36,650 nt of DNA from Pseudomonas sp. ACM7 (GTDB lineage: Bacteria; Pseudomonadota; Gammaproteobacteria; Pseudomonadales; Pseudomonadaceae), in the NCBI RefSeq assembly GCF_004136015.1, contig NZ_CP024866.1, positions 3,804,280 to 3,840,929 of the forward strand. Direction: 5' to 3'. Position numbers and translations under genes: made by a program. The notes under the pieces are model-generated. The model had not been told where the DNA came from. It made no database searches and was given only the letters and a program-made list of their open reading frames with translations. Below, one piece after another: positions 10,186-18,651 of this stretch; position 1 is the stretch's first letter, and every line of letters starts with the position of its first letter.

Positions 10186-11016
10186 ATGACGATCATTGCC
10201 AGTTTGTTACGCGCCGCCGACCTGCCGGATTCGCCCACCGCGCGCCTGGATGCCGAATTGTTGCTGGCCGCTGCGTTGGGCAAGTCTCGCAGTTTTCTAC
10301 ACACCTGGCCCGAGCGCATCGTTCCGAGCGAAGCGGCGCTTAAATTTGCCGAGTATTTGCAGCGCCGCCGTGGCGGTGAGCCAGTGGCGTACATCCTCGG
10401 TCAGCAAGGTTTCTGGAAGCTTGATCTGGAAGTCGCGCCGCACACGCTGATCCCGCGCCCGGACACCGAATTGCTGGTGGAAGCCGCACTGGAATTGTTG
10501 CCCGCGACACCTGCCAAGGTCCTCGATCTCGGCACCGGCAGCGGCGCCATTGCGTTGGCCCTGGCCAGCGAGCGTCCAGCCTGGAAGGTTACCGCCGTGG
10601 ATCGCGTGCTCGAAGCCGTGGCCCTGGCCGAGCGCAATCGCCAGCGACTTCACCTGAACAACGCCACCGTGCTGAGCAGTCATTGGTTCAGCGCCCTGGA
10701 AGGTCAGCGCTTTCAGCTGATCATCAGCAATCCACCTTACATCGCCTCCGCCGACCCGCATCTGGTGGAAGGCGATGTGCGTTTTGAGCCAGCCAGTGCC
10801 TTGGTGGCCGGCATCGATGGGCTCGACGATTTGCGTCTGATCGTCGCCCAGTCGCCGGATTATCTGGAGGCGGGCGGTTGGCTGATGCTTGAACACGGTT
10901 ACGATCAAGCCACTGCAGTACGCGATTTGCTGCTGACCCGCGGCTTTGAAGAAGTCCACAGCCGCACCGATCTGGGCGGTCACGAACGTATCAGCCTGGG
11001 GCGCCTGCCGTGCTGA
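10186..11016 (+). CDS. prmC: Release-factor glutamine N5-methyltransferase (PrmC/HemK)
   Basis: 276 residues. PrmC uses SAM to methylate the GGQ glutamine of RF1 and RF2. The SAM-binding motif VLDLGTGSGAIALALA is visible, as is the catalytic NPPY at residues 182-185 (SNPPYIASADPHL). An N-terminal helical domain for substrate recognition precedes them. It starts immediately after the prfA stop and overlaps the GTG start of moeB by 7 bases, so translation is probably coupled. Confidence 0.97.
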   Translation: MTIIASLLRAADLPDSPTARLDAELLLAAALGKSRSFLHTWPERIVPSEAALKFAEYLQRRRGGEPVAYILGQQGFWKLDLEVAPHTLIPRPDTELLVEAALELLPATPAKVLDLGTGSGAIALALASERPAWKVTAVDRVLEAVALAERNRQRLHLNNATVLSSHWFSALEGQRFQLIISNPPYIASADPHLVEGDVRFEPASALVAGIDGLDDLRLIVAQSPDYLEAGGWLMLEHGYDQATAVRDLLLTRGFEEVHSRTDLGGHERISLGRLPC

Positions 11017-11765
11017 ATGATCAGGAATTGTTGCGCTACAGTCGGCAGATTCTGTTGCAACACGTCGACATCGACGGCCAGTTGCGACTGAAAGAAAGCC
11101 GCGTGTTGATCGTCGGTCTCGGCGGCCTCGGCTCGCCGGTTGCGCTGTATCTGGCAGCCGCCGGCGTCGGTGAGTTGCATCTGGCGGATTTCGACACGGT
11201 CGACCTGACCAACCTGCAACGCCAGATCGTTCACGACACTGACAGCGTCGGCCTGAGCAAGGTCGATTCGGCTATTCGCCGACTGACTGCAATCAATCCC
11301 GAGATTCAGTTGATCGCCCATCGCACTGCGCTGGACGAAGATTCCCTGGTCGCCGCCGTGACTGCGGTGGATCTGGTGCTGGACTGTTCCGACAATTTCT
11401 CCACCCGCGAAGCGGTCAATGCTGCGTGTGTCGCCGCCTGCAAACCGCTGGTCAGTGGCGCTGCGATTCGGCTGGAAGGGCAGTTGTCGGTGTTTGACCC
11501 GCGCCGTCCGGAAAGCCCGTGCTACCACTGTTTATATGGTCACGGCAGCGAAGCCGAACTGACCTGCAGCGAAGCCGGTGTCGTGGGGCCTTTGGTTGGC
11601 CTGGTGGGCAGCCTTCAGGCGCTGGAAGCCATGAAATTGCTGGTGGGTTTCGGCGAGCCGCTGGTGGGGCGCCTGTTGTTGATCGATGCCTTGGGCTCGC
11701 GCTTTCGCGAATTGCGGGTCAAGCGTGATCCGGGCTGCAGCGTCTGTGGTTCGAAGCATGCGTGA
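11010..11765 (+). CDS. moeB: Molybdopterin-synthase adenylyltransferase (MoeB/ThiF family)
   Basis: 251 residues. E1-like enzymes of this group adenylate the C-terminal glycine of MoaD or a related sulfur carrier. The nucleotide loop GLGGLGS is at residues 36-42, [13 protein letters not shown] follows, and two zinc-binding CxxC pairs are at C171/C174 and C243/C246. The start is GTG at 11010, inside the end of prmC. Position in the hemA-prfA-prmC operon is standard in Pseudomonas. A ThiF role in thiamine synthesis cannot be excluded from sequence alone. Confidence 0.93.
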   Translation: MLNDQELLRYSRQILLQHVDIDGQLRLKESRVLIVGLGGLGSPVALYLAAAGVGELHLADFDTVDLTNLQRQIVHDTDSVGLSKVDSAIRRLTAINPEIQLIAHRTALDEDSLVAAVTAVDLVLDCSDNFSTREAVNAACVAACKPLVSGAAIRLEGQLSVFDPRRPESPCYHCLYGHGSEAELTCSEAGVVGPLVGLVGSLQALEAMKLLVGFGEPLVGRLLLIDALGSRFRELRVKRDPGCSVCGSKHA

Positions 11766-12549
11766 AGCGCCGATTGGCGTGTTCGACTCCGGTGTCGGTG
11801 GGCTTTCGGTGCTGGCCGAGATCCAGCGTTTGCTGCCCAACGAATCACTGTTGTATGTCGCCGATTGCGGGAATATTCCCTACGGCGAGAAAACCCCGGA
11901 ATTCATCCGTCATCGCTGCAGCGTGATGGCCGGTTTTTTTCAGCAGCAGGGCGCCAAGGCCTTGGTGCTGGCCTGCAATACGGCGACTGTCGCTGGCGTT
12001 GCCGACTTGCGGCGCGATTATCCCGAGTGGCCCATCGTCGGCATGGAGCCGGCGGTCAAACCGGCCGCTGCCGCCACCCGCAGCGGTGTGGTCGGTGTGC
12101 TCGCCACCACCGGCACGTTGCAGAGTGCCAAGTTCGCCGCGTTGCTCGACCGATTCGCCACCGATGTGCGAGTCATCACTCAGCCGTGCCCCGGCCTGGT
12201 GGAGCTGATCGAAAACGGCGATCTGCACAGCCCAGCCCTGCGCCAGTTGCTGGCCAGGTATGTCGAACCGCTGCTCGGCGCCGGGTGCGACACGATAATT
12301 CTCGGCTGCACGCATTACCCCTTCCTAAAGCCGTTGCTAAAGCAGATGATCCCCGATGACATCAGCCTGATTGACACCGGCGCCGCTGTAGCGCGGCAAC
12401 TTCAGCGTCTGTTGGCTGAGCGTGATTTGTTCGCCCAAGGGCCTGCACGTGCTGCGCAGTTCTGGACGAGTGCCGATCCGCAGCATTTCAGAAATATCTT
12501 GCCGATACTGTGGAATACCGCTGGCGTTGTGCAAAGCTTCAAGGAGTAA
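11758..12549 (+). CDS. murI: Glutamate racemase
   Basis: 263 residues. MurI makes D-glutamate for peptidoglycan in the cytoplasm. N-terminal [16 protein letters not shown], the first catalytic Cys in [11 protein letters not shown] and the second in [12 protein letters not shown] are all present. The start at 11758 lies 8 bases inside moeB; a longer frame from 11686 would overlap moeB much more and adds no family sequence. It is the last gene of the hemA operon before an 83-base gap. Confidence 0.97.
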   Translation: MREAPIGVFDSGVGGLSVLAEIQRLLPNESLLYVADCGNIPYGEKTPEFIRHRCSVMAGFFQQQGAKALVLACNTATVAGVADLRRDYPEWPIVGMEPAVKPAAAATRSGVVGVLATTGTLQSAKFAALLDRFATDVRVITQPCPGLVELIENGDLHSPALRQLLARYVEPLLGAGCDTIILGCTHYPFLKPLLKQMIPDDISLIDTGAAVARQLQRLLAERDLFAQGPARAAQFWTSADPQHFRNILPILWNTAGVVQSFKE

Positions 12550-12632
12550 ACAAATCTTGGGGCAAGTGAGTCATTGGGGTGCGTCAAGCAACAAAAAAAC
12601 CACACGAAATCGTTCGGAAAAGGATGTTTCTA

Positions 12633-13151
12633 ATGAAGCGACTATTCTGCTTGGCCGCGATTGCGGCCGCACTGATGGGGCACAGTTTTACCGCACAGGC
12701 GGCAGGCGTGGAGTTCGCGGTCGGCGAGACCAGCGACTCGACCCTGACCTATAGACTGGGCATGCAATTCGATTGGGACAAGAGCTGGTTGCAGAGTGAT
12801 GTCGGTCGCTTGACCGGTTACTGGAGCGGTGCCTACACCTATTGGGAAGGCGACAAGACCTCCAGCAACCACAGCCTGTCGTTCTCGCCAGTGTTTGTTT
12901 ACGAGTTTGCCGGTCAGAACGTCAAGCCGTACCTGGAGGCCGGGATTGGCGTGGCGTTGTTCTCTCATAGCGAACTTGAAAGCAACAACCTCGGTGGTGC
13001 TTTTCAGTTCGAAGACCGATTCGGCTTTGGTGTGCGCTTTGCGGGCGGACATGAAGTCGGGATTCGTGCGACGCACTACTCCAATGCCGGTCTTAACAGT
13101 TACAACGACGGCGTAGAAAGCTACTCGCTGCACTACACGATGCCGTTGTAA
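12633..13151 (+). CDS. pagL: PagL-type lipid A 3-O-deacylase
   Basis: 172 residues. PagL removes the 3-position acyl chain from lipid A in the outer membrane. A signal peptide, MKRLFCLAAIAAALMGHSFTAQA, here abbreviated by its positions 1-23, is followed by an 8-strand beta-barrel pattern ending in the aromatic/Leu terminus YTMPL. The catalytic triad is readable: His148, Ser150 (THYSNAG) and Glu162, with the same spacing (2 and 12) as His126/Ser128/Glu140 of mature P. aeruginosa PagL. AAGGA at 12619-12623 supports the ATG at 12633 over the one at 12624. It has its own 5' gap after murI. Confidence 0.9.
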   Translation: MKRLFCLAAIAAALMGHSFTAQAAGVEFAVGETSDSTLTYRLGMQFDWDKSWLQSDVGRLTGYWSGAYTYWEGDKTSSNHSLSFSPVFVYEFAGQNVKPYLEAGIGVALFSHSELESNNLGGAFQFEDRFGFGVRFAGGHEVGIRATHYSNAGLNSYNDGVESYSLHYTMPL

Positions 13152-13165
13152 GCCTCGGTGCTCTA

Positions 13166-13259
13166 AATGTGGGAGCGAGCCTGCTCGCGAAAGCGGTGTA
13201 CCAAGCAACATCAATGTTGAATGTTAAACCTCTTTCGCGAGCAGGCTCGCTCCCACATT
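13166..13259. repeat. REP pair (REPIN-like), perfect 28-bp arms
   Basis: Arms 13166-13193 and 13232-13259 are exact reverse complements, with core GGGAGCGAGCCTGCTCGCGA and a 38-base loop. This is the well-known Pseudomonas REP family. It lies between the convergent pagL and Cys-cluster genes and may also end their transcription. Confidence 0.95.
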
Positions 13260-13280
13260 GGATTTTCGGTGACTTCGACT

Positions 13281-13586
13281 TCACCGATACGCCGTGGTAA
13301 TCCCTTGGCGCTCATCGATGCATTCTGGTGCGCCCATCTCGAACTCCCGGCAGATCAGCGGGCGTTTTTCGTAGATGGTGCACATCATCGTGTTGCGATC
13401 CAGCGCGGCGCACCAGCCGTCATCCAGGCGCAGCATGACTTCCCCACCCCAGTCATCAGTATCGATAAAACGTTCGGGCACGCCTGTGTCGGTGATCAGC
13501 ATGACTTCGAGCTGACAGCAGCAAGCTGCGCAGGTCGAGCAAGTGACCACCGGTTCGACGATTTGCGTGTGGGGAATGGTTTTCAT
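13281..13586 (-). CDS. YkgJ-type cysteine-cluster protein
   Basis: 101 residues. It has a CSTCAACCC cluster near the N-terminus and further Cys in DDGWCAAL, MMCTIY, LICREF and APEC. This is the CxxCxxCC pattern of the YkgJ/UPF0153 family, thought to bind zinc or an Fe-S cluster; function unknown. The start at 13586 (MKTIPHTQIVEP) is the only sensible one; the frame extends far upstream over DUF2878 but with no family sequence. It is convergent with pagL, and on the same strand 53 bases after the DUF2878 gene. Confidence 0.85.
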   Translation of the reverse strand: MKTIPHTQIVEPVVTCSTCAACCCQLEVMLITDTGVPERFIDTDDWGGEVMLRLDDGWCAALDRNTMMCTIYEKRPLICREFEMGAPECIDERQGITTAYR

Positions 13587-13639
13587 GGCTCGCAGTGTAA
13601 GGCAGTGGGCCGGGGCTGTGTGAAAGGCCTGACGGACGC

Positions 13640-14143
13640 TCAGCTGTGGGTGTCGGACGCTAGCCGCTGAGACATGAAATGCAGCGTGGGAAACAGCAGC
13701 GCCCACAGTAATCCGATGCCGATCAGTGTCGGCGATTGCCCGAAGGGAAATTGCACCCCGGCCAATTGTCCTCCCGCGTAATACGACAGCGGCCCACCGA
13801 CGGCGCCCAGTAGGCTGCCGAGCCACCAGGGATTGGCGGTCCATTGCAGGCAATGGCGCAAAGTGGTTGCCAGCAACGCCCACAACAGCATCAGCCACGG
13901 CGGAATCAGCGGCGCGACATCGTTGAAGTCGAACACCCCAAGCCAGCGCAACGAACTGTCGACCGTCGTTCCCAGCAGCACCACGCTGAGGATCAGTCGG
14001 CCTTCATCGGCCCCGCGACTTATCCACAACAGATGAATCACCAGCACCGCCAACGCCACCAGCAACCACAGACCACTGCCTCCGATCACGCAGGCAAACC
14101 AGCCGATCTGAAATAGCGCGGCATTTGCCAATCGTTCATGCAT
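13640..14143 (-). CDS. DUF2878 family membrane protein
   Basis: 167 residues, mostly hydrophobic, with about five to six membrane segments (for example WFACVIGGSGLWLLVALAVL and LIPPWLMLLWALLATTL). It resembles DUF2878 proteins, which have no known function. The start at 14143 overlaps the end of the CFA-synthase-like gene by 8 bases, so it is translated as the last member of the photoprotection operon. Its fixed place beside DUF1365 and CFA-type genes suggests a role with membrane lipids, but that is inference from position. Confidence 0.8.
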   Translation of the reverse strand: MHERLANAALFQIGWFACVIGGSGLWLLVALAVLVIHLLWISRGADEGRLILSVVLLGTTVDSSLRWLGVFDFNDVAPLIPPWLMLLWALLATTLRHCLQWTANPWWLGSLLGAVGGPLSYYAGGQLAGVQFPFGQSPTLIGIGLLWALLFPTLHFMSQRLASDTHS

Positions 14144-15407
14144 CGAATCGGCCGAGCAGCGGCGCCGGCATTGCGGCGGGTTTGGCCAGTAGCAATTGCG
14201 CCGTGCCGATGGTGCGTTCCAGGAAACCACCTTCGCAGTAGCACAGATAAAATTCCCACAGCCGCAGGAAATAGTCGTCGTAGCCCATTTCGCTCAAGCG
14301 ACCGTGGGCGCGGCGAAAATTCTCATGCCACAGGCGCAAGGTTTGGGCGTAGTGCAGGCCGAAATCCTCCATGTGCAGCAGGTTCATGTCGGTGTCACGG
14401 CTGACAATCTCCAGCATTTTCTGCACGCAGGGCAGGGCGCCGCCGGGGAAGATGTAACGCTGGATGAAATCGACATTGCTCTTGGCTTGTTCGTAGCGCT
14501 GCTCGCGGATGGTGATCGCTTGCAACAGCATCAAACCGTTGCTCTTGAGCAGATGCGCGCATTGCTTGAAGTAGGTCGGCAGGAAGCGATGACCAACCGC
14601 CTCGATCATCTCGATCGACACCAGTTTGTCGTACTGCCCGCTCAGGTCGCGATAATCGGACAGCAGCAGTGTGACCTGGTCCTGCAAACCCAGGGCTTCG
14701 ATCCGTTGCGCGGTGTAGGCGTACTGCTTTTTCGACAGCGTGGTGGTGGTGACTTTGCAGCCGTAATTCTGGGCGGCGTAAAGCGCCATGCTGCCCCAGC
14801 CAGTGCCGATTTCCAGCAGGTGATCGCTGGGTTGCAGCGCGAGTTTCTGGCAGATACGTTCGAGCTTGTTCAGTTGCGCCTGTTCCAGGGTGTCTTCAGG
14901 GGTGAGGAACTGCGCGGCGGAATACATCATGGTCGGGTCGAGAAACTGCTCGAACAAGTCATTGCCGAGGTCGTAATGTGCAGCGATGTTTTTCTGCGAG
15001 CCCTTGCGCGTGTTGCGATTGAGCCAGTGCAGGCTCTGCACGAACGGGCGGCTCAGTTTTGCCAGTCCACCTTCCAGCGCATCCAGCACGTCAAGGTTGC
15101 TGACGAAGACACGCACCACTGCCGTCAAATCCGGCGAACTCCAGTAGCCGTGGATAAATGCTTCGCCCGCGCCAATCGAGCCGTTACTCGCCACCAGTCC
15201 CCAGACCGCGGCGTCGAGGATATGGATTTCGCCCACGGGATGGCTGCCGGCGGTACCGAAGACGTGCCGTTCGCCGTCTTCGAAGACCACCAGTTGCCCG
15301 TGTTTGAGCTGCGCCATCTGCCGCAACACACCACGGCGCAGCAACGATCCGGTCAGGCTGTTGGTACTTAACAGGCTGGTTTTGGCCGAGACACTAGAGG
15401 ATTTCAT
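14136..15407 (-). CDS. Cyclopropane-fatty-acyl-phospholipid synthase family methyltransferase
   Basis: 423 residues. Enzymes of this family transfer a carbon from SAM to the double bond of phospholipid acyl chains at the inner membrane. The SAM loop LLEIGTGWGSM is at about 197-207, IAAHYDLGNDLFEQFLDPTM is at about 141-160, and the family's active-site Cys is at 391 in CYCEGGF. The start at 15407 has AAGGA upstream (15416-15420) and overlaps the DUF1365 gene by 14 bases. Its place beside FAD-oxidoreductase and DUF1365 genes fits UfaM-like methylation in furan fatty acid synthesis rather than the main stationary-phase Cfa. That choice is inference. Confidence 0.9.
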   Translation of the reverse strand: MKSSSVSAKTSLLSTNSLTGSLLRRGVLRQMAQLKHGQLVVFEDGERHVFGTAGSHPVGEIHILDAAVWGLVASNGSIGAGEAFIHGYWSSPDLTAVVRVFVSNLDVLDALEGGLAKLSRPFVQSLHWLNRNTRKGSQKNIAAHYDLGNDLFEQFLDPTMMYSAAQFLTPEDTLEQAQLNKLERICQKLALQPSDHLLEIGTGWGSMALYAAQNYGCKVTTTTLSKKQYAYTAQRIEALGLQDQVTLLLSDYRDLSGQYDKLVSIEMIEAVGHRFLPTYFKQCAHLLKSNGLMLLQAITIREQRYEQAKSNVDFIQRYIFPGGALPCVQKMLEIVSRDTDMNLLHMEDFGLHYAQTLRLWHENFRRAHGRLSEMGYDDYFLRLWEFYLCYCEGGFLERTIGTAQLLLAKPAAMPAPLLGRFDA

Positions 15408-16209
15408 GGCGGCGATCCTTGGGGGGAACAATGGTGGTCTGAAATCTGCCATCGGCAGCAGGATGAGCAAATATCGGTGTGCGTTTCAGTAACAAGCGCA
15501 CGGCCTGCCAATAAATCGCCAGACAGGTTTTCGCGGTCATCCACGGAAAGCGCCGCAAGTAACGGTGCAGGCTGCCGCGGGTGAGGGCTTCGCGGTGCAG
15601 GTTGAGCGTGGCGTCGAACAGTTTCAGTTCGCCTTGCCAGTCCGCCATGTGCACGCCGAGTTTTTGCGCGGCGGGGCTGAAGCTCATGCGGTATTCAATA
15701 TCGCGCGGTAGAAACGGCGACACATGAAACGCCTTGGCCACGGCGAAATGCTGGTGGAAGTCCTGCACGTTCGTCGGTGCCTTGGCCGGCAACACGTAGT
15801 GGTAACGCTCGCGCCACGGCGTATTGGTGACTTCGCAGAGAATCGCCGCCAGTTGGCCGTCGGCCTCATGGCAGTAGAAAAAACTCACCGGGTTGAACGA
15901 CAGGCCCCAACTGCGGGCCTGGGTCAGGAGGCAGATCGAGCCGTGTGGCACATGGCCGATTACCTCGGCGACTTGCTGGCGTACCGCGTCGATCAAACGC
16001 ATGCCACTGCCAGTGAAGGCTTTCAAGTAATCGGTTTCGCGAAACGAAAACGGCGCGAAACGGCTGGTGCCCGACAGCGGCGACAAGCCAAGCACCGCGT
16101 CCTGTTCATCGAGGTCCAGGTACAGCAGACCGATCCGGTAACGGAATTCATGGCGCCGCGGGGCAAACCGCCGATGGGCGATCCAGCCGCTATAAAGGGC
16201 GCTGTTCAC
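15394..16209 (-). CDS. DUF1365 family protein
   Basis: 271 residues, with GTG start at 16209 (overlap TGA/GTG with the upstream FAD gene). N-terminal NSALYSGWIAHRRFAPRRHE and the SWGLSFNPVSFFYCHEADG and EVTNTPWRERYHYVLP segments are diagnostic of DUF1365. The family is found beside CFA-type methyltransferases and FAD amine-oxidase-like proteins in many bacteria. Its biochemical role is not established as far as I know. No signal peptide is seen. Four-base overlap upstream and 14-base overlap downstream put it inside the operon. Confidence 0.9.
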   Translation of the reverse strand: MNSALYSGWIAHRRFAPRRHEFRYRIGLLYLDLDEQDAVLGLSPLSGTSRFAPFSFRETDYLKAFTGSGMRLIDAVRQQVAEVIGHVPHGSICLLTQARSWGLSFNPVSFFYCHEADGQLAAILCEVTNTPWRERYHYVLPAKAPTNVQDFHQHFAVAKAFHVSPFLPRDIEYRMSFSPAAQKLGVHMADWQGELKLFDATLNLHREALTRGSLHRYLRRFPWMTAKTCLAIYWQAVRLLLKRTPIFAHPAADGRFQTTIVPPKDRRHEIL

Positions 16210-17453
16210 AACACTTCTCCCAGCGAGCGAGCAACCCGCAGCGCACTGACCACACCGTCTTCATGGAAACCACTGGCCCAATAAGCGCCGCAAAACCAGG
16301 TGTGCTGCGCGCCGTCCAATTCATCCCAACGCGCTTGCGCGGCGACGGCAGCCAGGCTGTATTGCGGATGGGCGTAGGTGAATTTGGCCAGCACTTTGTT
16401 CGGGGTGATGCCGGCGCTCTGATTGAGGCTGATGCAAAACGTGGTGTCGCTCTGGATGCCTTGCAGAATGTTCATGTCGTAAGTGACGGCGGCCAGCGTG
16501 TGACCGGGACCACCGAGGCGATAATTCCAGCTTGCCCAGGCAAGTTTTCGCACCGGCAGCAAGCGCGTGTCGGTGTGCAACACCACTTCGTTGTCGGCGT
16601 AGGGCAGGGCACCGAGGATCGACTGTTCGGCGCTGCTCGGTTTGGCCAGCAGTTTGAGGGCCTGATCGCTGTGGCAGGCGAACACCACTTTGTCGAAACG
16701 CTCGCTGCCGGCGGCACTGTGGATAACGACGCCGTCTTCATCGCGTTCAACGCGGGTCACCGGGCAATTGAGGCGGATCTTGCCTTTAAAAGACGCGGTC
16801 AGAGGTGCGACATAAGCGCTTGAGCCACCCTCGATCACACTCCATTGCGGACGATTGCTGACGGACAGCAAGCCGTGATTCTTGAAAAACCGGATGAAGA
16901 ACTGCAACGGGAAACCGAGCATGTCGGCCATGGACATGGACCAGATCGCCGCGCCCATCGGCACGATGTAATGCAGGATAAAGCGCTCGCCGTAGCCGCC
17001 GGCCTTCAGGTATTGATCGAGGGTGGTGTCGGCGGCGATCCGTTGTTCTTCGAGGTCGCGCTGGGCTTCTTTGTTGAAGCGCAGGATGTCCCGCAACATG
17101 CCCCAGAACCCTGGCGACATCAGGTTGCGACGTTGGGCGAACAAGCTGTTGAGGTTGTTGCCGTTGTACTCAAGGCCCGAGTCCGGGTCGGTGACCGAGA
17201 AACTCATCTCGGTGGGTTTGAAGCCCACGCCGAGCTGGCCCAGCAGGCGAATGAAATTCGGGTAGGTCCAGTCGTTGAACACAATAAAACCAGTGTCCAC
17301 TGCATAGCGTTGGCCATCGACAGTCACGTCCACCGTGTGGGTGTGACCGCCGACCCAGTCGCTGGCCTCGAACAGAGTGATCTCGTGCCTGCGATTGAGC
17401 AGGTAGGCGCTGGTCAGCCCCGAGATCCCGCTGCCGATGATGGCGATGTTCAA
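16206..17453 (-). CDS. FAD-dependent oxidoreductase (amine-oxidase-like, UfaD-like)
   Basis: 415 residues, TTG start at 17453 overlapping the SDR stop by 4 bases. The N-terminal Rossmann motif IIGSGISGLTSAYLL is followed by ITLFEASDWVGGHTHTV, the FAD-binding GxGxxG...E...GG pattern. The family is amine-oxidase/phytoene-desaturase-like. In alphaproteobacteria a related FAD protein (UfaD) acts with a CFA-like methyltransferase in furan fatty acid synthesis, and this gene is only separated from such a methyltransferase by DUF1365. The exact reaction here is inferred. Confidence 0.88.
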   Translation of the reverse strand: MNIAIIGSGISGLTSAYLLNRRHEITLFEASDWVGGHTHTVDVTVDGQRYAVDTGFIVFNDWTYPNFIRLLGQLGVGFKPTEMSFSVTDPDSGLEYNGNNLNSLFAQRRNLMSPGFWGMLRDILRFNKEAQRDLEEQRIAADTTLDQYLKAGGYGERFILHYIVPMGAAIWSMSMADMLGFPLQFFIRFFKNHGLLSVSNRPQWSVIEGGSSAYVAPLTASFKGKIRLNCPVTRVERDEDGVVIHSAAGSERFDKVVFACHSDQALKLLAKPSSAEQSILGALPYADNEVVLHTDTRLLPVRKLAWASWNYRLGGPGHTLAAVTYDMNILQGIQSDTTFCISLNQSAGITPNKVLAKFTYAHPQYSLAAVAAQARWDELDGAQHTWFCGAYWASGFHEDGVVSALRVARSLGEVL

Positions 17454-18232
17454 GGGACATCCTTGATCGGCGGACTGCTGCGCACCATGCGCTTGCCGAT
17501 GGCCAGTTTCACGCCGTTGGGCATTTTTGACAGCGGCCAGAGCGCGGCCATGAACAGTCCGGGAAACGCGATCTCCAGTGGGCGTTTTTTGAGTTTGGCG
17601 AAGATGTGCTGCGCAGCTTTATCCACAGGCCAACTGAGCGGCATCGGGAAATCGTTCTTCGCCGTCAACGGTGTTTCGACAAACCCCGGGCTGACCACGG
17701 TGACTTCAATGCCTTCCGGCGCCAGATCAATGCGCAACGATTCGAACAAGTAGCGCAGCCCGGCCTTTGACGCGCCATAAGCTTCGGCGCGGGGTAGCGG
17801 CAAATACGTCACCGAACTGGCGACGCCCACCAAGTGCGGCGCGGTACCCTTGCGCAGCAGCGGTAAGGCCACCTCGATGCAGTACGCGCTGGCGAGCAAA
17901 TTGGTGCGCACCACATGCTCGACAATCGACGAATCGAATTGCTGAACGTCGACGTATTCGCAGGTGCCTGCGTTGAGAATCACCGTGTCCAGGGATCCCC
18001 AGTCTTCGGCAATTTGCGCGCCGATTTCGCGGACTGTCTGGCTGTTGGTCAAGTCACCGGGCACCACCAGCACTTGCCCCGGATAACGCAGGGACAAGAC
18101 CTTCAGCACTGCCGCCGAGCGTGAACTGACGGCGACGTGGGCGCCGGTTTTCAGTATTTCTTCGGCCAGCGAGGCGCCAATGCCGCTGCTGGCGCCGGTT
18201 AACCAGTATCGCCGTGGTGGTGTAAAACTCAT
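17450..18232 (-). CDS. Short-chain dehydrogenase/reductase
   Basis: 260 residues. TGASSGIG at 12-19 is the NAD(P)-binding motif, NAG follows near residue 90, and the catalytic YGASK (Tyr and Lys four apart) comes after the Ser in VASSVTYLP. The C-terminus has a hydrophobic segment, PGLFMAALWPLSKMPNG, which may touch the membrane. Substrate unknown. It overlaps both neighbours by 4 bases, so it is part of the operon and may process a lipid intermediate. Confidence 0.9.
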   Translation of the reverse strand: MSFTPPRRYWLTGASSGIGASLAEEILKTGAHVAVSSRSAAVLKVLSLRYPGQVLVVPGDLTNSQTVREIGAQIAEDWGSLDTVILNAGTCEYVDVQQFDSSIVEHVVRTNLLASAYCIEVALPLLRKGTAPHLVGVASSVTYLPLPRAEAYGASKAGLRYLFESLRIDLAPEGIEVTVVSPGFVETPLTAKNDFPMPLSWPVDKAAQHIFAKLKKRPLEIAFPGLFMAALWPLSKMPNGVKLAIGKRMVRSSPPIKDVP

Positions 18233-18651
18233 CCCATTCTCCTTTTCAGCCAGGCAATCGCCCGACCCAATACGGGTACATGTTCGTAAAGCAGCGCCCC
18301 GGCATCGAAGTAATCCCGATGGCGATAAACCTTATCGCGCCAAAGCAGGTGCGAGCAGCCATCGACCCGAATCAACTGACCGCCCGCCAGACGCGGATGG
18401 CGATAACTCATGACCCAGCGCAAATAGCCCTCGCCTTCGCTGATCTGGTCTAAGCCATGAAAGTCGAAGTGCAGATCGCTGACGTTGGCGTAGAGCTCGG
18501 CGAAGTAGCTGCGCATTTGCACCAGGCCCTGAACTTCGTGCAGAGGATCGGTGAAGTGCACGTCGTGGGTGTAGAGCTGATCTAGGCGTAGCAGGTTGTC
18601 CTTGTCCAAGGCTGCAAACTGTTGGGCAAAACGGCGCAGGAAATCACTCAT
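18229..18651 (-). CDS. SnoaL-like / NTF2-fold protein
   Basis: 140 residues. The layout (N-terminal helices FLRRFAQQFAALDKDNLLRLDQLY, then HDVHFTDPLHEVQG, then beta strands with FDFHGLDQISEGEGYLRW) is that of the SnoaL/nuclear-transport-factor-2 cone fold. These small proteins bind hydrophobic ligands or act as isomerases. No specific function can be assigned. It overlaps phrB by 8 bases and the SDR by 4. Confidence 0.82.
   Translation of the reverse strand: MSDFLRRFAQQFAALDKDNLLRLDQLYTHDVHFTDPLHEVQGLVQMRSYFAELYANVSDLHFDFHGLDQISEGEGYLRWVMSYRHPRLAGGQLIRVDGCSHLLWRDKVYRHRDYFDAGALLYEHVPVLGRAIAWLKRRMG

Noticed and set aside
13166..13259. Repeated palindromes as a CRISPR array
   Set aside because: They are paired inverted repeats at scattered sites, without regular spacers or cas genes.
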